This document shows, piece by piece, positions 9,117 through 18,234 of a stretch of 64,000 nt of DNA. Each line of letters starts with the position of its first letter. The stretch's first letter is position 1. The notes under the pieces were generated by a model. It worked only from the letters and a program-made list of their open reading frames with translations, made no database searches and was not told the DNA's origin. Source of the stretch: AAA164-E04 sp014239995 (lineage in GTDB: Bacteria; Verrucomicrobiota; Verrucomicrobiia; Limisphaerales; AAA164-E04); NCBI GenBank assembly GCA_029247315.1, contig JAQWLM010000002.1, positions 208,345 to 272,344 of the forward strand, in the 5' to 3' direction. The position numbers and the translations under genes are program-made.

Positions 9117-9971
9117 ATGCCTAACTCTTCCGACCAGTGGAACCGGTTTCAACTGTCACCCGATCAAAGAGCCTTTTACCGAAAAAACGGCTACGTAAGC
9201 GGCATCCGTATCCTGACAGATGCCCAGGTGGAAACTTTGCGCGAGGAATTGACTGTTTTTTTTGATCCCACGCACCCAGGAAACGAGCGGTGGCATGAAT
9301 ACCACTCCAATGAATCCGGGGATCCGGAAAACACCCTCTTTCACGCATTGGGAAGCTGGAGAATGAGCCCTGGATTTCATGATATCCTTTGGCATCCCGC
9401 CTTCACCGTACCGGCTGCCCAGCTCCTCGAGGGCCCCGTCCGCTTCTGGCATGATCAACTTTTCTGCAAGCCTGCCAAACATGGTGGTGTGGTTGCATGG
9501 CATCAGGATTATTCCTACTGGACCCGCACACGGCCGATGGCACACTTGAGCTGTTGGATTGGTCTTGATGACGCAAACCCATCGAATGGCTGCCTCCAAT
9601 ACATACCCGGCAGCCATAGGTGGGATCTGCTTCCCATTACCGGACTCGCAGGCGACATGGAGGGAATTCGCAAGGTGCTTACCGATTCGCAGTGGGAGGA
9701 TCTCCAAAGTCCTGTTGCCATTGAATTAAAGAAAGGGGAGGCCTCGTTTCATCACCCTCTCATGGTACATGGATCCCGTGAAAACCGCTCGGCATGTCCT
9801 CGACGTGCCTTGGTTTTAAATGCTTTCCGCGATGGCACATTGAGCAATTCCAATGAAGCCATGCTCCAGGGAATTCCGCCTGTCCCCAGAGGCTCCAAAA
9901 TGGAGGGACCTTTCTTTCCTCTGCTCTTTGATCCCACAAACCATGACCTTGAAATCAAGGCTCGCACATGA
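9117..9971 (+). CDS. Phytanoyl-CoA dioxygenase (PhyH) family protein
   Basis: Fe(II)/2-oxoglutarate-dependent oxygenase of the PhyH family, about 284 residues from the ATG at 9117 (an upstream ATG at 9063 is in frame). The metal-binding H-x-D is visible in VVAWHQDYSYW and the distal His in FHHPLMVHGSREN. The 2-oxoglutarate-binding Arg is probably in CPRRALVLNAFRDG. LxYIPGSH-type sequence (LQYIPGSHRWDLLP) is typical of the family. Substrates vary widely, from phytanoyl-CoA to ectoine and secondary metabolites, and cannot be assigned here. The stop overlaps the start of the PhoD-like gene (ATGA), so the two are translationally coupled. Confidence 0.9.
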   Translation: MPNSSDQWNRFQLSPDQRAFYRKNGYVSGIRILTDAQVETLREELTVFFDPTHPGNERWHEYHSNESGDPENTLFHALGSWRMSPGFHDILWHPAFTVPAAQLLEGPVRFWHDQLFCKPAKHGGVVAWHQDYSYWTRTRPMAHLSCWIGLDDANPSNGCLQYIPGSHRWDLLPITGLAGDMEGIRKVLTDSQWEDLQSPVAIELKKGEASFHHPLMVHGSRENRSACPRRALVLNAFRDGTLSNSNEAMLQGIPPVPRGSKMEGPFFPLLFDPTNHDLEIKART

Positions 9972-12424
9972 AAATACAACCTGCACGGTATTTGAGGCCT
10001 TCAGTCAACATGCTCCTTATCTGCCTGACAAGCTGTCAACTGGCAATGGCTGCCCATTCTTTCCAAAGCACGTGGGAGTCCATTCCTGACCGTGTATGGA
10101 TCGGGGCCGACTACTGGGCCAATCCCATGGAGGACTGGCAGATCACGGATGGACGACTGGAATGCCTTCACGGTGCAAGAGACCGGAACGTGCATCTACT
10201 GACAGCCGATGCCGCCCTGCGCGAGGGCACACTGGAAATGGAGGTCCGGCTGGGACGCCTGACAGATCCTGACATCCAAGGATCCGCCGGGTTTCGCATA
10301 GGGATTCGTGATGAAATCGACGACTACCGTGCGCGCTGCATCATGGGAAAGGGCATTGATATCGGCATCACCCACGATGGCTTCCTTTTCGTGGGTGACC
10401 AACGGGCCAAAAACCCCATCGCAGATACTGCCCTGACCGATCTTCTCCTGGCGATACGGGGCGAAACTCGGGGCAAAAACTTCCTGATATCCATTGAGGC
10501 TCTCAGCACCAGGACCCGTGCCAGCCATGGATTTTTTGCTGCCCGCCTGAAGGATACCGACACCACGGGCAATGTGGCTCTGGTCAATAACCATCAATCA
10601 GGAAAGGCACGCTACTGGTTCCGCCAGTGGAAGGTGGCCGGTTCCAAGCTGGACCTGCATGCAAACCGCAAATGGGGACCTATCCTCTGGACCATGCACA
10701 CGCTCCATCACGATGGGCAGCAACATACGCTCTCTCTCACCGCCCAGATGCCCCCCTTGGGCAAAAGCGAAGCAAGCGATGCCACGTTCCAATATCGCGT
10801 CAATGGTGATTGGATCGATGTGGGGCCTGCCCGTATCGATCCCCTGAGCCGCACAGCCAACTGGAACATTATCGACTGGCCTGCAAATCAGGATCGTCCT
10901 TATCGCGTTCTTTATAAGACGCACCAGTATGCAGGCACCATACGCCGGGATCCGAACGACAGACAAGCCCTGGTCATAGCAGGCTTTACTGGTAACCAGG
11001 ACACAGGATTTCCAAATCTTGAGACCGTCCGCAACATTGGCATTCAGGATCCCGATATGCTCTTTTTCTCAGGAGACCAGATTTATGAGAACGTCGGGGG
11101 TTACGGTATCCTTCGAGAAGGAGTCGAGCGCCCTGTGCTCAATTACCTGCGTAAATGGTATCTCCTGGGTTGGGCCTTTGGAGACCTGATGCGTGACCGT
11201 ATCACGGTCTGCCTACCCGACGATCATGATGTCTATCAGGGAAACATATGGGGTGAGGGCGGTGCGGCCATGGAAGGAGACAACACCTCAACCAATGGCG
11301 GTTACATCCAGCATCCCGCCTTTGTCAACGCCGTGCATCGCACCCAAACAAGTCATCATCCGAAAATGCCAGACCCGGCACCGATCCTACAGGGCATTCT
11401 TCCCTTTCATAACCACCTGGTGTACGGCCGCGTGAGCTTTGCACTGATTGCCGACCGCATGTTCAAGACAGGACCTAAGGCAGTGGCCACCTGGGAAGGT
11501 CGCGCCGACCACCTCAGGGACAAGACTTACGATGTCTCCAAGCTTGATCAAGCCGGGCTGGAATTACTGGGAAAACGCCAGGAAACTTTCCTGGAATCGT
11601 GGATCACCGACTGGCGGGGAGCCGATTTCAAATGTCTACTCAGTCAGAGCATTTTCGTGAACCTGGCCAATTACCACGGAGCCGATCAAACGTTTATCTA
11701 TGCCGATCTGGACTCCAACGGATGGCCTCAAACGCCACGAAACCGAGCCTTATCCATCCTGCGAAAAGGGTTCGTTTTCCATTACGCGGGAGATCAACAT
11801 CTACCCTCTGTCACGCGCTATGGTGTCGAGCACTGGAACGATGCTGGCTACGCCTTTTGCGTACCCTCGATCGCGGCGGGTTATCCTCGTGCATGGAGAC
11901 CAGATACGGAGGGGCGCCTGGTTCAAAACAGGGGAAACGGTCCCAATACCGGCGAATATCATGACGCCTTCGGCAATCATGTCACTGTCTGGGCCATTGG
12001 CAACCCCGAACAACAATACCGCAGTGGGCGTATGCATACCCTTCATGACAAGGCATCTGGATATGGTATTGTAAGGTTCAACAAATCAAGCCAAACCATC
12101 GATATGGAATGTTACCGACTGGAAACCCAAGCCGACCAAACGAAGGAAGGTGACCAGTTTCCCGGTTGGCCACTGAGGATTCACATCACTGACAACGATG
12201 GACGCCAGCCTCAGGGGTTTCTCAAGGAATGTCATGTCGATGGCGTTCAAAATGCCGTTGTCCAGGTATGGAGCGAGACGGACAACATCCTTCAGTATGT
12301 CATGCGGATCCAGGGAAACCGATTCCGTCCATGGGTATTCACTGAAGGTATCTACCGAGTGCGTATGGGGGACCCGGATATGGACATATGGAAGACATGG
12401 GAACACCTGGAAATCCAACCTTGA
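9968..12424 (+). CDS. PhoD-like phosphatase, probable lipoprotein
   Basis: An 818-residue exported protein. The N-terminus has a hydrophobic stretch ending in a lipobox-like LTSC at about residue 23, suggesting an outer or periplasmic membrane lipoprotein. Residues of roughly 50-230 look like a beta-sandwich (LEMEVRLGRL...; KARYWFRQWKV). From about 330 the metallophosphoesterase PhoD-like domain begins, with DMLFFSGDQIYE, CLPDDHDVYQGNIWGEGG and a late FHYAGDQHLPSV, which carry the expected metal ligands. Such proteins hydrolyse phosphodiesters or phosphomonoesters, but substrate is not predictable. It overlaps the PhyH gene by four bases and is convergent with the alcohol dehydrogenase gene. 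Confidence 0.87.
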   Translation: MKIQPARYLRPSVNMLLICLTSCQLAMAAHSFQSTWESIPDRVWIGADYWANPMEDWQITDGRLECLHGARDRNVHLLTADAALREGTLEMEVRLGRLTDPDIQGSAGFRIGIRDEIDDYRARCIMGKGIDIGITHDGFLFVGDQRAKNPIADTALTDLLLAIRGETRGKNFLISIEALSTRTRASHGFFAARLKDTDTTGNVALVNNHQSGKARYWFRQWKVAGSKLDLHANRKWGPILWTMHTLHHDGQQHTLSLTAQMPPLGKSEASDATFQYRVNGDWIDVGPARIDPLSRTANWNIIDWPANQDRPYRVLYKTHQYAGTIRRDPNDRQALVIAGFTGNQDTGFPNLETVRNIGIQDPDMLFFSGDQIYENVGGYGILREGVERPVLNYLRKWYLLGWAFGDLMRDRITVCLPDDHDVYQGNIWGEGGAAMEGDNTSTNGGYIQHPAFVNAVHRTQTSHHPKMPDPAPILQGILPFHNHLVYGRVSFALIADRMFKTGPKAVATWEGRADHLRDKTYDVSKLDQAGLELLGKRQETFLESWITDWRGADFKCLLSQSIFVNLANYHGADQTFIYADLDSNGWPQTPRNRALSILRKGFVFHYAGDQHLPSVTRYGVEHWNDAGYAFCVPSIAAGYPRAWRPDTEGRLVQNRGNGPNTGEYHDAFGNHVTVWAIGNPEQQYRSGRMHTLHDKASGYGIVRFNKSSQTIDMECYRLETQADQTKEGDQFPGWPLRIHITDNDGRQPQGFLKECHVDGVQNAVVQVWSETDNILQYVMRIQGNRFRPWVFTEGIYRVRMGDPDMDIWKTWEHLEIQP

Positions 12425-12452
12425 AATCCGATGCGCATCAGCGGGAATCCCC

Positions 12453-13622
12453 TTACATCGCCATGTTCACCATGGAACACAACTCATCAGTGCTGAGGGG
12501 AACGGGGTTGCCCTTCATGCTGCTGGCCTGTTCGGCTTTCCCCAGCAACTCAGATAAGGCATCAGACGTCATGCCGTGAGAAGACAGACTGGGAATCTTC
12601 AACTGCTCAACCGTTTCCCGCACCCAGTCCAGGGCATCTTCAAATCGAGCGTCCGGAGACTGCAGCATCAAACCCGCCAGTTCCTCGAACCTCAGATGAC
12701 ATGGATGCTGCGGGTATCTTTCCCGCAACACACGATGGTTGATTTCCAGAGAAGCAGGCAGAAGAGCGGCACAAACCGCACCATGCGGTGCCTCCGCAAA
12801 CATGCCACCAAAGGGGCCCGCAATACCATGCACCGCTCCAAGGCCTGCGTTGGCAAGGGCAAGCCCCCCCAACAGGCTCGCCAGGGCCATATCGGCAAAC
12901 GCTTTGCGATCACCATCCTGAGCATGAACCCTTCGTATGGAACGTACCACAAGTGGAATCCCCTGCCGACAAAACGCATCGGTAAGCGGATTGGCCTTAC
13001 AGGATATAAAGGGCTCGATCAACTGTGTAAGCGCATCCAGCCCCGTGCATGCGGCAAGGGCTGGTGGACAGGAAACGGTCAGGGCCGGATCCACCAGCGC
13101 CAGGGTGGGCAACATCGATGGATGACGCATGCTGACCTTGAGCCGATGCTCATGGGAAGTCAGAACCGCATTGCGGGTCACCTCGGATCCAGTGCCAGCA
13201 GTCGTGGGGACGGCAACAAGCGGTAATCCGGGGCCCTCAAGGGGTTTTCCTCCACCAACAAGTTCCAGATGATCCGATACCTCGCCAGATTGCCGGGCCA
13301 TGATGGCAATGGCTTTGGCGGCATCTATCACGCTCCCTCCGCCAAAACCAAGCAACCAATCAAATCCCTCACGAGCCCTGAGAACACCCTCCTGCACCTG
13401 TTCAATGGAGGGTTCACCGCGCACCTGAAAACAAGCCACTACCTTTCCATGCGCCTTGAGACGATCGAGGCACGGCTGAACCCTTCCAAGCTTGCTGCCA
13501 CAGACCACAAGCACCCGTTCACCATGGGAAGCCACCAGATCCGGCAGTACATCTAACTGGTCCCAGCCAAATGCAATTCGGCCCGCCGTGGCAAACTCAA
13601 AGCGGTTTTCACCAGCCTCCAT
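12453..13622 (-). CDS. Iron-containing alcohol dehydrogenase
   Basis: Group III (Fe-type) alcohol dehydrogenase of 389 residues, a normal length. The NAD-binding part has GFGGGSVIDAAKAIA, and PLVAVPTTAGTGSEVTRNAVL is the family signature. Metal ligands are likely in TGLDALTQLIEPFIS (Asp and a residue replacing the usual His) and in the ALANAGLGAVHGIAGPFGG and HGAVCAALLP segments. The usual L-x-H-A-I/L-E-A motif reads LTQLIEPF here, so one canonical His is changed to Gln. Its start overlaps the upstream ABM-domain gene by 14 bases, indicating an operon. The substrate is unknown. Confidence 0.9.
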   Translation of the reverse strand: MEAGENRFEFATAGRIAFGWDQLDVLPDLVASHGERVLVVCGSKLGRVQPCLDRLKAHGKVVACFQVRGEPSIEQVQEGVLRAREGFDWLLGFGGGSVIDAAKAIAIMARQSGEVSDHLELVGGGKPLEGPGLPLVAVPTTAGTGSEVTRNAVLTSHEHRLKVSMRHPSMLPTLALVDPALTVSCPPALAACTGLDALTQLIEPFISCKANPLTDAFCRQGIPLVVRSIRRVHAQDGDRKAFADMALASLLGGLALANAGLGAVHGIAGPFGGMFAEAPHGAVCAALLPASLEINHRVLRERYPQHPCHLRFEELAGLMLQSPDARFEDALDWVRETVEQLKIPSLSSHGMTSDALSELLGKAEQASSMKGNPVPLSTDELCSMVNMAM

Positions 13623-13914
13623 CGTCAGGAAAACAGTTGTGGTATTTAATACTTTGACGAGGTTCGGCCATCATGCCGGCGACCGTCTCACGCCAGGCCA
13701 TGTAATGCGACGTTTCCTTGTGGCGGAGAGGCGCCTCGGCATCACGATAGACCTCCAGCAGGAGGAAGCGCCTGGGGTCGTCCTGCTGCTGAATGACATC
13801 AAACCGTGCCACGCCGTCTTCGTGAACACTCTTACGTGCATTCTCCAGCGAGGCCGCCTTGAAGACTTCCTCCCGGCCCTCCTTGACATGAACAAAAACG
13901 TGTACAATCAACAT
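13609..13914 (-). CDS. Antibiotic biosynthesis monooxygenase (ABM) domain protein
   Basis: A 101-residue ferredoxin-like-fold protein. The ATG at 13914 gives MLIVHVFVHVKEG, the usual N-terminus of ABM/LsrG/YgiN-type proteins. Conserved features include the FKAASLENARKSVHEDGVARFDVIQQQDDP segment, the FLLLEVYRD strand and the HKETSHYMAWRETV helix. Family members include cofactorless quinol monooxygenases and isomerases such as LsrG. It sits 41 bases after the large dehydrogenase gene and overlaps the Fe-alcohol dehydrogenase gene, so it probably acts in the same oxidative pathway. An earlier TTG at 13959 overlapping the preceding stop is possible but less likely. Confidence 0.88.
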   Translation of the reverse strand: MLIVHVFVHVKEGREEVFKAASLENARKSVHEDGVARFDVIQQQDDPRRFLLLEVYRDAEAPLRHKETSHYMAWRETVAGMMAEPRQSIKYHNCFPDDGGW

Positions 13915-13955
13915 GGCTTGGAATCTATAGTTTGTTATACCGCATGCCAAGCGCC

Positions 13956-16900
13956 TCAACGCCCCGTCTGCCTGATAAAAGCCACGATCGCAGCAAGTTC
14001 CTCGGGTTGAAGGATGTGGGCGAACTGGGCTGGCATGAGGGAAACCTTGTGGGTGCGCACACGCTCAATGTGTTTTTTCAGAAAGGTAAACTGCTCTCCC
14101 CCCGGAAAGCGCAGGGAGATACTGGTCGGAGATTCGCCGGCCATCAGTCCCATCACGTCGGCACCCTGCCGCATCTCAAGATGAATGGTTTCAAAACCCT
14201 CGGTGATGCTTGCATTGGGAAAAAGAATATCACGGGCAATGATCTCTGGCGCGCGCTGAAACTCAGAGTCCAGATTGGGACCAGCGACACGACCCAGCCC
14301 GGCAGCCTGGTGGCAGGAAGCGCAGTGCTCAATGAAAAGCGCCTTGCCCTCGACAGGATCTACCTTGGATTCCAGCGCGGACAGATAGAGTGGCAGGCGT
14401 TCCTCGATACTTCGCAACGCAGTGGCATCCGGAGGCTCGGGTGCCTCCAAGGCAAAACGCTCCAGGCGATCCCGGGTATCCTGCAAGCCTGCGTCAAGGA
14501 TTCGACTGTAAAGTTCCCTCTGAGGCCGTTTGGCAAGGTACTGGACCGAGGCCTTGGCTTTGCGAATCTGGATGTCATTTCCCCTCGAGGCGAGCATCTC
14601 TGCAAGTAATTCAGCAAGCTCAGAGCCATCTCTCCGCTCCACCAGCAACCTTGCAAGTAATCCTTCCTCCCTGAGGTAAACAGAGCTTGCAATCGCCAGA
14701 TTCATCCAACGAAGCTTCCCATGCTGAAGGGAGAGGTAAGCAAGCGCATCCAGCGCTCCGGGGGTCCTGAAGGAACCGAGGCTGAGTGCCATCTGGAGCA
14801 ACAAACGAGGTTCACTCCCATAATGGGAAATCTCAGAAAGCCATTCCGAGACAGCAAGCGCCTGAGGACTGTGTAATGGAAAGGCATCGCCTACCTGCAG
14901 GGCATGACGTTGGACAGACCAGTGCGGATGGGAAAGGGCACTGCGTAATGCACCCTGGCCAAGGACCTTCAATCCCTGCAGGGTGTAGAGGGCATTGATC
15001 GAGGCCTCGGGGGAGCGATCCTTCTCCAGGTGCCCCATGAGCAGCGTCTGCATGTCGTCAGCACCACGCTCGATCAGTAAACGCCGAGCCGTCTCCCGCC
15101 GCCATGCATGAGGACTCCCCACATCAGCAACAAGTTGCGTGTTGAACAGATGGGACATGCGAATCACCGGGGTCTCCGGCGCTTCTTCATGGCTGAGTCT
15201 CCAAATACGCCCATGGTGCATTCCATTGGTAAGTCCGTACTGCTGCTGGAGATAACGTGGGATCGCCGAATAATCCTCGATGATTTCCCGGTAAAAATCG
15301 GTGATATAGACAGCCCCGTCCGGACCATGCGTCAAATTCATGGGATGAAACCACTGATCCGTAGAGGCCAGGAATTCTCGCTTCGACCGACCCGCCTGGA
15401 GGGTCTGGTAATGTTTCTCCAACACACTGAACTGCACGGCCGTCCAATCCTTCGCCACTACTTTCAGGACTTCACGCACGGAGTCGGGGATAAGGCTCGC
15501 CCGCATTTCAAAGTAAAAACCGCTGGTATTGGTCCCGTTGACAATTTTCATCAGGAAGGTGTTGTCACCTTTCTTGAGGTTCAAGGTCGCAAATTCCTGA
15601 TCGGCAGCCGCACCCCGGTTAACATTGTTCTCGAGCAGGAGCACGCCATTGAGCCAGCACTTGATTGCATCATTACTTCCAAGTGAGAGATGAATGGAAA
15701 CATCCTCGTCACATGTCAGGATGCGACGCAGGTAGATGGCTGCGTTTTCAGGAAGGCCCAGGTCAATGATTTTTCCATCCTTGTAGTGATGCTTGTCTTC
15801 CCATCGCTTCCCATCGAGGTGCCCTTGAAAATCAATGGCCTTCTCGGGGCTGAAATGCTTTTCAAACAGGGTGTTTTTATCCTCTCCGAGCAGAGGACCG
15901 AGCTGTTGCCATACACTGGCGATGGGTAAGTTGGGTAACTTTCTGCCTTGCTCGGACATGGCCCAAGCCCTGACACTCTCCGGTTCAGGTGTGTTTCCCC
16001 CCTTGATGAGACGGAGTTCTGCTCCCTCCCATTGAGGCACGGAATGATGGATGAGATTCTGGGCGGGCTCACATGAAAAGTTATGGCCACGGTAGGCCTC
16101 TGGAAATGCAACATCCCGATATATAAAAGGCGAACATGCAGAGGTGAAAAAACCACTGGGCGTGGATTCAGCCTTGCCATAGTGGTCTGTGTAATACTTG
16201 GAGAAACCCGGGTCATTCGCACGACGGGTTCGCCATGGATGCGGTGCCGCCACCGGATAGGTGCTCTGGTAGTTGGCTGCATTGCGTTCTACCGAGGGAA
16301 TGGAAAGTTCGGCGTTGCGCCCAAGATAGCGCCATGGAAGCGGAATCACCTGGTAACCAGGCGTGCCAGTACTGATGGTCAAACGGTCGCCTGCGGCCGT
16401 AAAGGTATGCCCGAAAGTGCCCGTACTGCCCGCAACGGGTTCGATGGCTGAGCCATCCGGTCGGATACGAAAGTCTGTACGCCCAAGGGCCACCGGCCCT
16501 TTCAGGTATGGCCCTGTGATCTGGTCAGCACGTCCACCGCCACCAATGTAAATCCAGTTATCAAGCCCCCACTGCGGTGCGTTGATCCGCCGTTCAAGAA
16601 CACCCTCCTGAAAGCCAGTGAAGAGTCGTTCACGCACGTCAGCGATTCCATCGCTGTCAAGGTCGGCCAGATAATAGATGTGAGGCGCACAGACGACAAT
16701 GATGCCTTTCCTGGAAGGCACCATTCCAAAACATGGAGGCAATCCCTCAGCAAAGACACTCGCTCTGTCCATGCGACCATCACCATCCTCATCGGTCAAC
16801 TGCTTGATCACCCCGTAGGTGCCGGCTTCCGCATCCTTCTTTGCCTGTTCGTTGGCCTGAATGCGGCGAACGACACGATCCAGTTTGCCCGACTTGTTCA

Positions 16901-17189
16901 GGGCATCAATGTCATATTGGCCTTCAAGGTTGTAACCATGCAGTTCGCTGACATACATCCTGCCATCAGCATCCCAACAGACCCCGGAGGGTTCCTGAAT
17001 CAAGGGCTCTGCGGCGACCAGATCAACATGAAACCCATCAGGCACCTGAAAGGAGCGTGCGCTTTCTTCGGGTGAAAGAGGCTTGGGACCATCGGTCGCA
17101 AACTCGATCTCGCCGAGCAGTGTCGTGCCACCCTGAAACATCAGCAGCAGCAGAGCGATAGCGTAAGCAGTCCCGGTAGTTGGTAGCAT
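13956..17189 (-). CDS. Membrane-bound dehydrogenase-domain / HEAT-repeat / cytochrome c protein
   Basis: A 1077-residue exported protein of a type greatly expanded in Verrucomicrobiota and Planctomycetota. After a signal peptide, a PQQ-dehydrogenase-like beta-propeller begins (FQVPDGFHVDLVAAEPLIQ; GVCWDADGRMYVSE) and closes near FHPMNLTHGPDGAVYITDFYR. Between these parts, at about residues 440-560, a beta-sandwich-like segment is inserted (WLNGVLLLENNVNRG; LKKGDNTFLMKIVNG). HEAT-like helical repeats follow. A C-terminal cytochrome c domain has heme motif HCASCHQAAGLG and a likely Met ligand in SLMPAQF. Substrates of these proteins are unproven, though sugar or polysaccharide oxidation is often suspected. 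ABM and Fe-alcohol dehydrogenase genes follow. Confidence 0.9.
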   Translation of the reverse strand: MLPTTGTAYAIALLLLMFQGGTTLLGEIEFATDGPKPLSPEESARSFQVPDGFHVDLVAAEPLIQEPSGVCWDADGRMYVSELHGYNLEGQYDIDALNKSGKLDRVVRRIQANEQAKKDAEAGTYGVIKQLTDEDGDGRMDRASVFAEGLPPCFGMVPSRKGIIVVCAPHIYYLADLDSDGIADVRERLFTGFQEGVLERRINAPQWGLDNWIYIGGGGRADQITGPYLKGPVALGRTDFRIRPDGSAIEPVAGSTGTFGHTFTAAGDRLTISTGTPGYQVIPLPWRYLGRNAELSIPSVERNAANYQSTYPVAAPHPWRTRRANDPGFSKYYTDHYGKAESTPSGFFTSACSPFIYRDVAFPEAYRGHNFSCEPAQNLIHHSVPQWEGAELRLIKGGNTPEPESVRAWAMSEQGRKLPNLPIASVWQQLGPLLGEDKNTLFEKHFSPEKAIDFQGHLDGKRWEDKHHYKDGKIIDLGLPENAAIYLRRILTCDEDVSIHLSLGSNDAIKCWLNGVLLLENNVNRGAAADQEFATLNLKKGDNTFLMKIVNGTNTSGFYFEMRASLIPDSVREVLKVVAKDWTAVQFSVLEKHYQTLQAGRSKREFLASTDQWFHPMNLTHGPDGAVYITDFYREIIEDYSAIPRYLQQQYGLTNGMHHGRIWRLSHEEAPETPVIRMSHLFNTQLVADVGSPHAWRRETARRLLIERGADDMQTLLMGHLEKDRSPEASINALYTLQGLKVLGQGALRSALSHPHWSVQRHALQVGDAFPLHSPQALAVSEWLSEISHYGSEPRLLLQMALSLGSFRTPGALDALAYLSLQHGKLRWMNLAIASSVYLREEGLLARLLVERRDGSELAELLAEMLASRGNDIQIRKAKASVQYLAKRPQRELYSRILDAGLQDTRDRLERFALEAPEPPDATALRSIEERLPLYLSALESKVDPVEGKALFIEHCASCHQAAGLGRVAGPNLDSEFQRAPEIIARDILFPNASITEGFETIHLEMRQGADVMGLMAGESPTSISLRFPGGEQFTFLKKHIERVRTHKVSLMPAQFAHILQPEELAAIVAFIRQTGR

Positions 17190-17283
17190 GATCCCATGCT
17201 ACAGTACATGCAGATGGAAGCAAGCCATCCAGAGGCAAATGGGATCATCAGCAGGGCGGATGCATGAAGGACAAAAACCGCCC

Positions 17284-18147
17284 CTATAGGTGACGCTGCA
17301 GAATCGGGCCCAGCTTTTGGATGGTGGCTTCAGGCCAACAACTTCTGTCGGTAAGTATGGCATTGTCCAGTGCACCATGAGCGGGCCACTTGGCGATCTC
17401 GGGAATACGAGGAATCACCGCACGCACCAATCGGCGCGCCGTCGAAGCATTCCGTTGGAGGTATTCGATCACCTGCTCCACGGTGACATGATCGTGGTCC
17501 TCATTCCAGGCATCATAATCCGTGACCATCGCCATGGTCGCATAAGCGATCTCGGCTTCACGAGCACACTTGGCCTCTCCAAGGTTGGTCATGCCAATGA
17601 CCGCATGACCCGCTTGATGATTGGCCATTGACTCCGCCTTGGTGCTGAAGGCCGGACCCTCCATGTTCACATAGGTACCCCCATCGTGAGAGCGGATTTC
17701 AAGCTCTCGGGCCGCCTCCAGGAGTATCTGGCGCAATGCCTCGCAGATGGGATTTGCAAAGGCGATGTGCGCCACGATGCCGTTACCGAAAAAAGTATGC
17801 TGCAGGGATTGCTTGGTGCGATCCATGAACTGATCAATGAAAACAATATCGCAGGGTCGATACTGCGCCTGCAGGGACCCGACCGCACTGACACTCAGGA
17901 TCCACTGCACCCCGACTTGCTTCATGGCCCAGAGGTTGGCACGATGGTTGAGTTCACTGGGAAGTAAGCGATGCCCTCGACCATGCCGTGGTAGAAAGGC
18001 AAGCTCCCTGCCGTCGAGTTCACCTAATAACAATGCATCTGAAGGGCTGCCAAACGGCGTTTCCACCTCCTTCCATCTCTGTTGGGTAAGCCCCTCGATC
18101 TCGTAGATACCACTGCCGCCGATGATGCCAATCCGATGCCCACTCAT
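17284..18147 (-). CDS. mtnP: S-methyl-5'-thioadenosine phosphorylase
   Basis: Class II purine nucleoside phosphorylase family, MTAP branch, 287 residues. It converts methylthioadenosine and phosphate to adenine and methylthioribose-1-phosphate in the methionine salvage pathway. Motifs: RIGIIGGSGIYEI, FLPRHGRGHRLLPSELNHRANLWAMK, VSAVGSL, the MTAP-type MEGPAFSTKAES and VTDYDAWNEDHDHVTVEQV. Other purine phosphorylases in this family are possible, but NxDxD-type substitution and length favour MTAP. It lies 94 bases upstream of the dehydrogenase gene on the same strand and may be expressed separately. Confidence 0.93.
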   Translation of the reverse strand: MSGHRIGIIGGSGIYEIEGLTQQRWKEVETPFGSPSDALLLGELDGRELAFLPRHGRGHRLLPSELNHRANLWAMKQVGVQWILSVSAVGSLQAQYRPCDIVFIDQFMDRTKQSLQHTFFGNGIVAHIAFANPICEALRQILLEAARELEIRSHDGGTYVNMEGPAFSTKAESMANHQAGHAVIGMTNLGEAKCAREAEIAYATMAMVTDYDAWNEDHDHVTVEQVIEYLQRNASTARRLVRAVIPRIPEIAKWPAHGALDNAILTDRSCWPEATIQKLGPILQRHL

Positions 18148-18234
18148 GTGGACATTATGAGTTGAAGCAGAGACAATACAAATGAAAACAACAGGTTCAG
18201 ATGCATGTTGAAAAAAATATTTTCGACAAAAACC

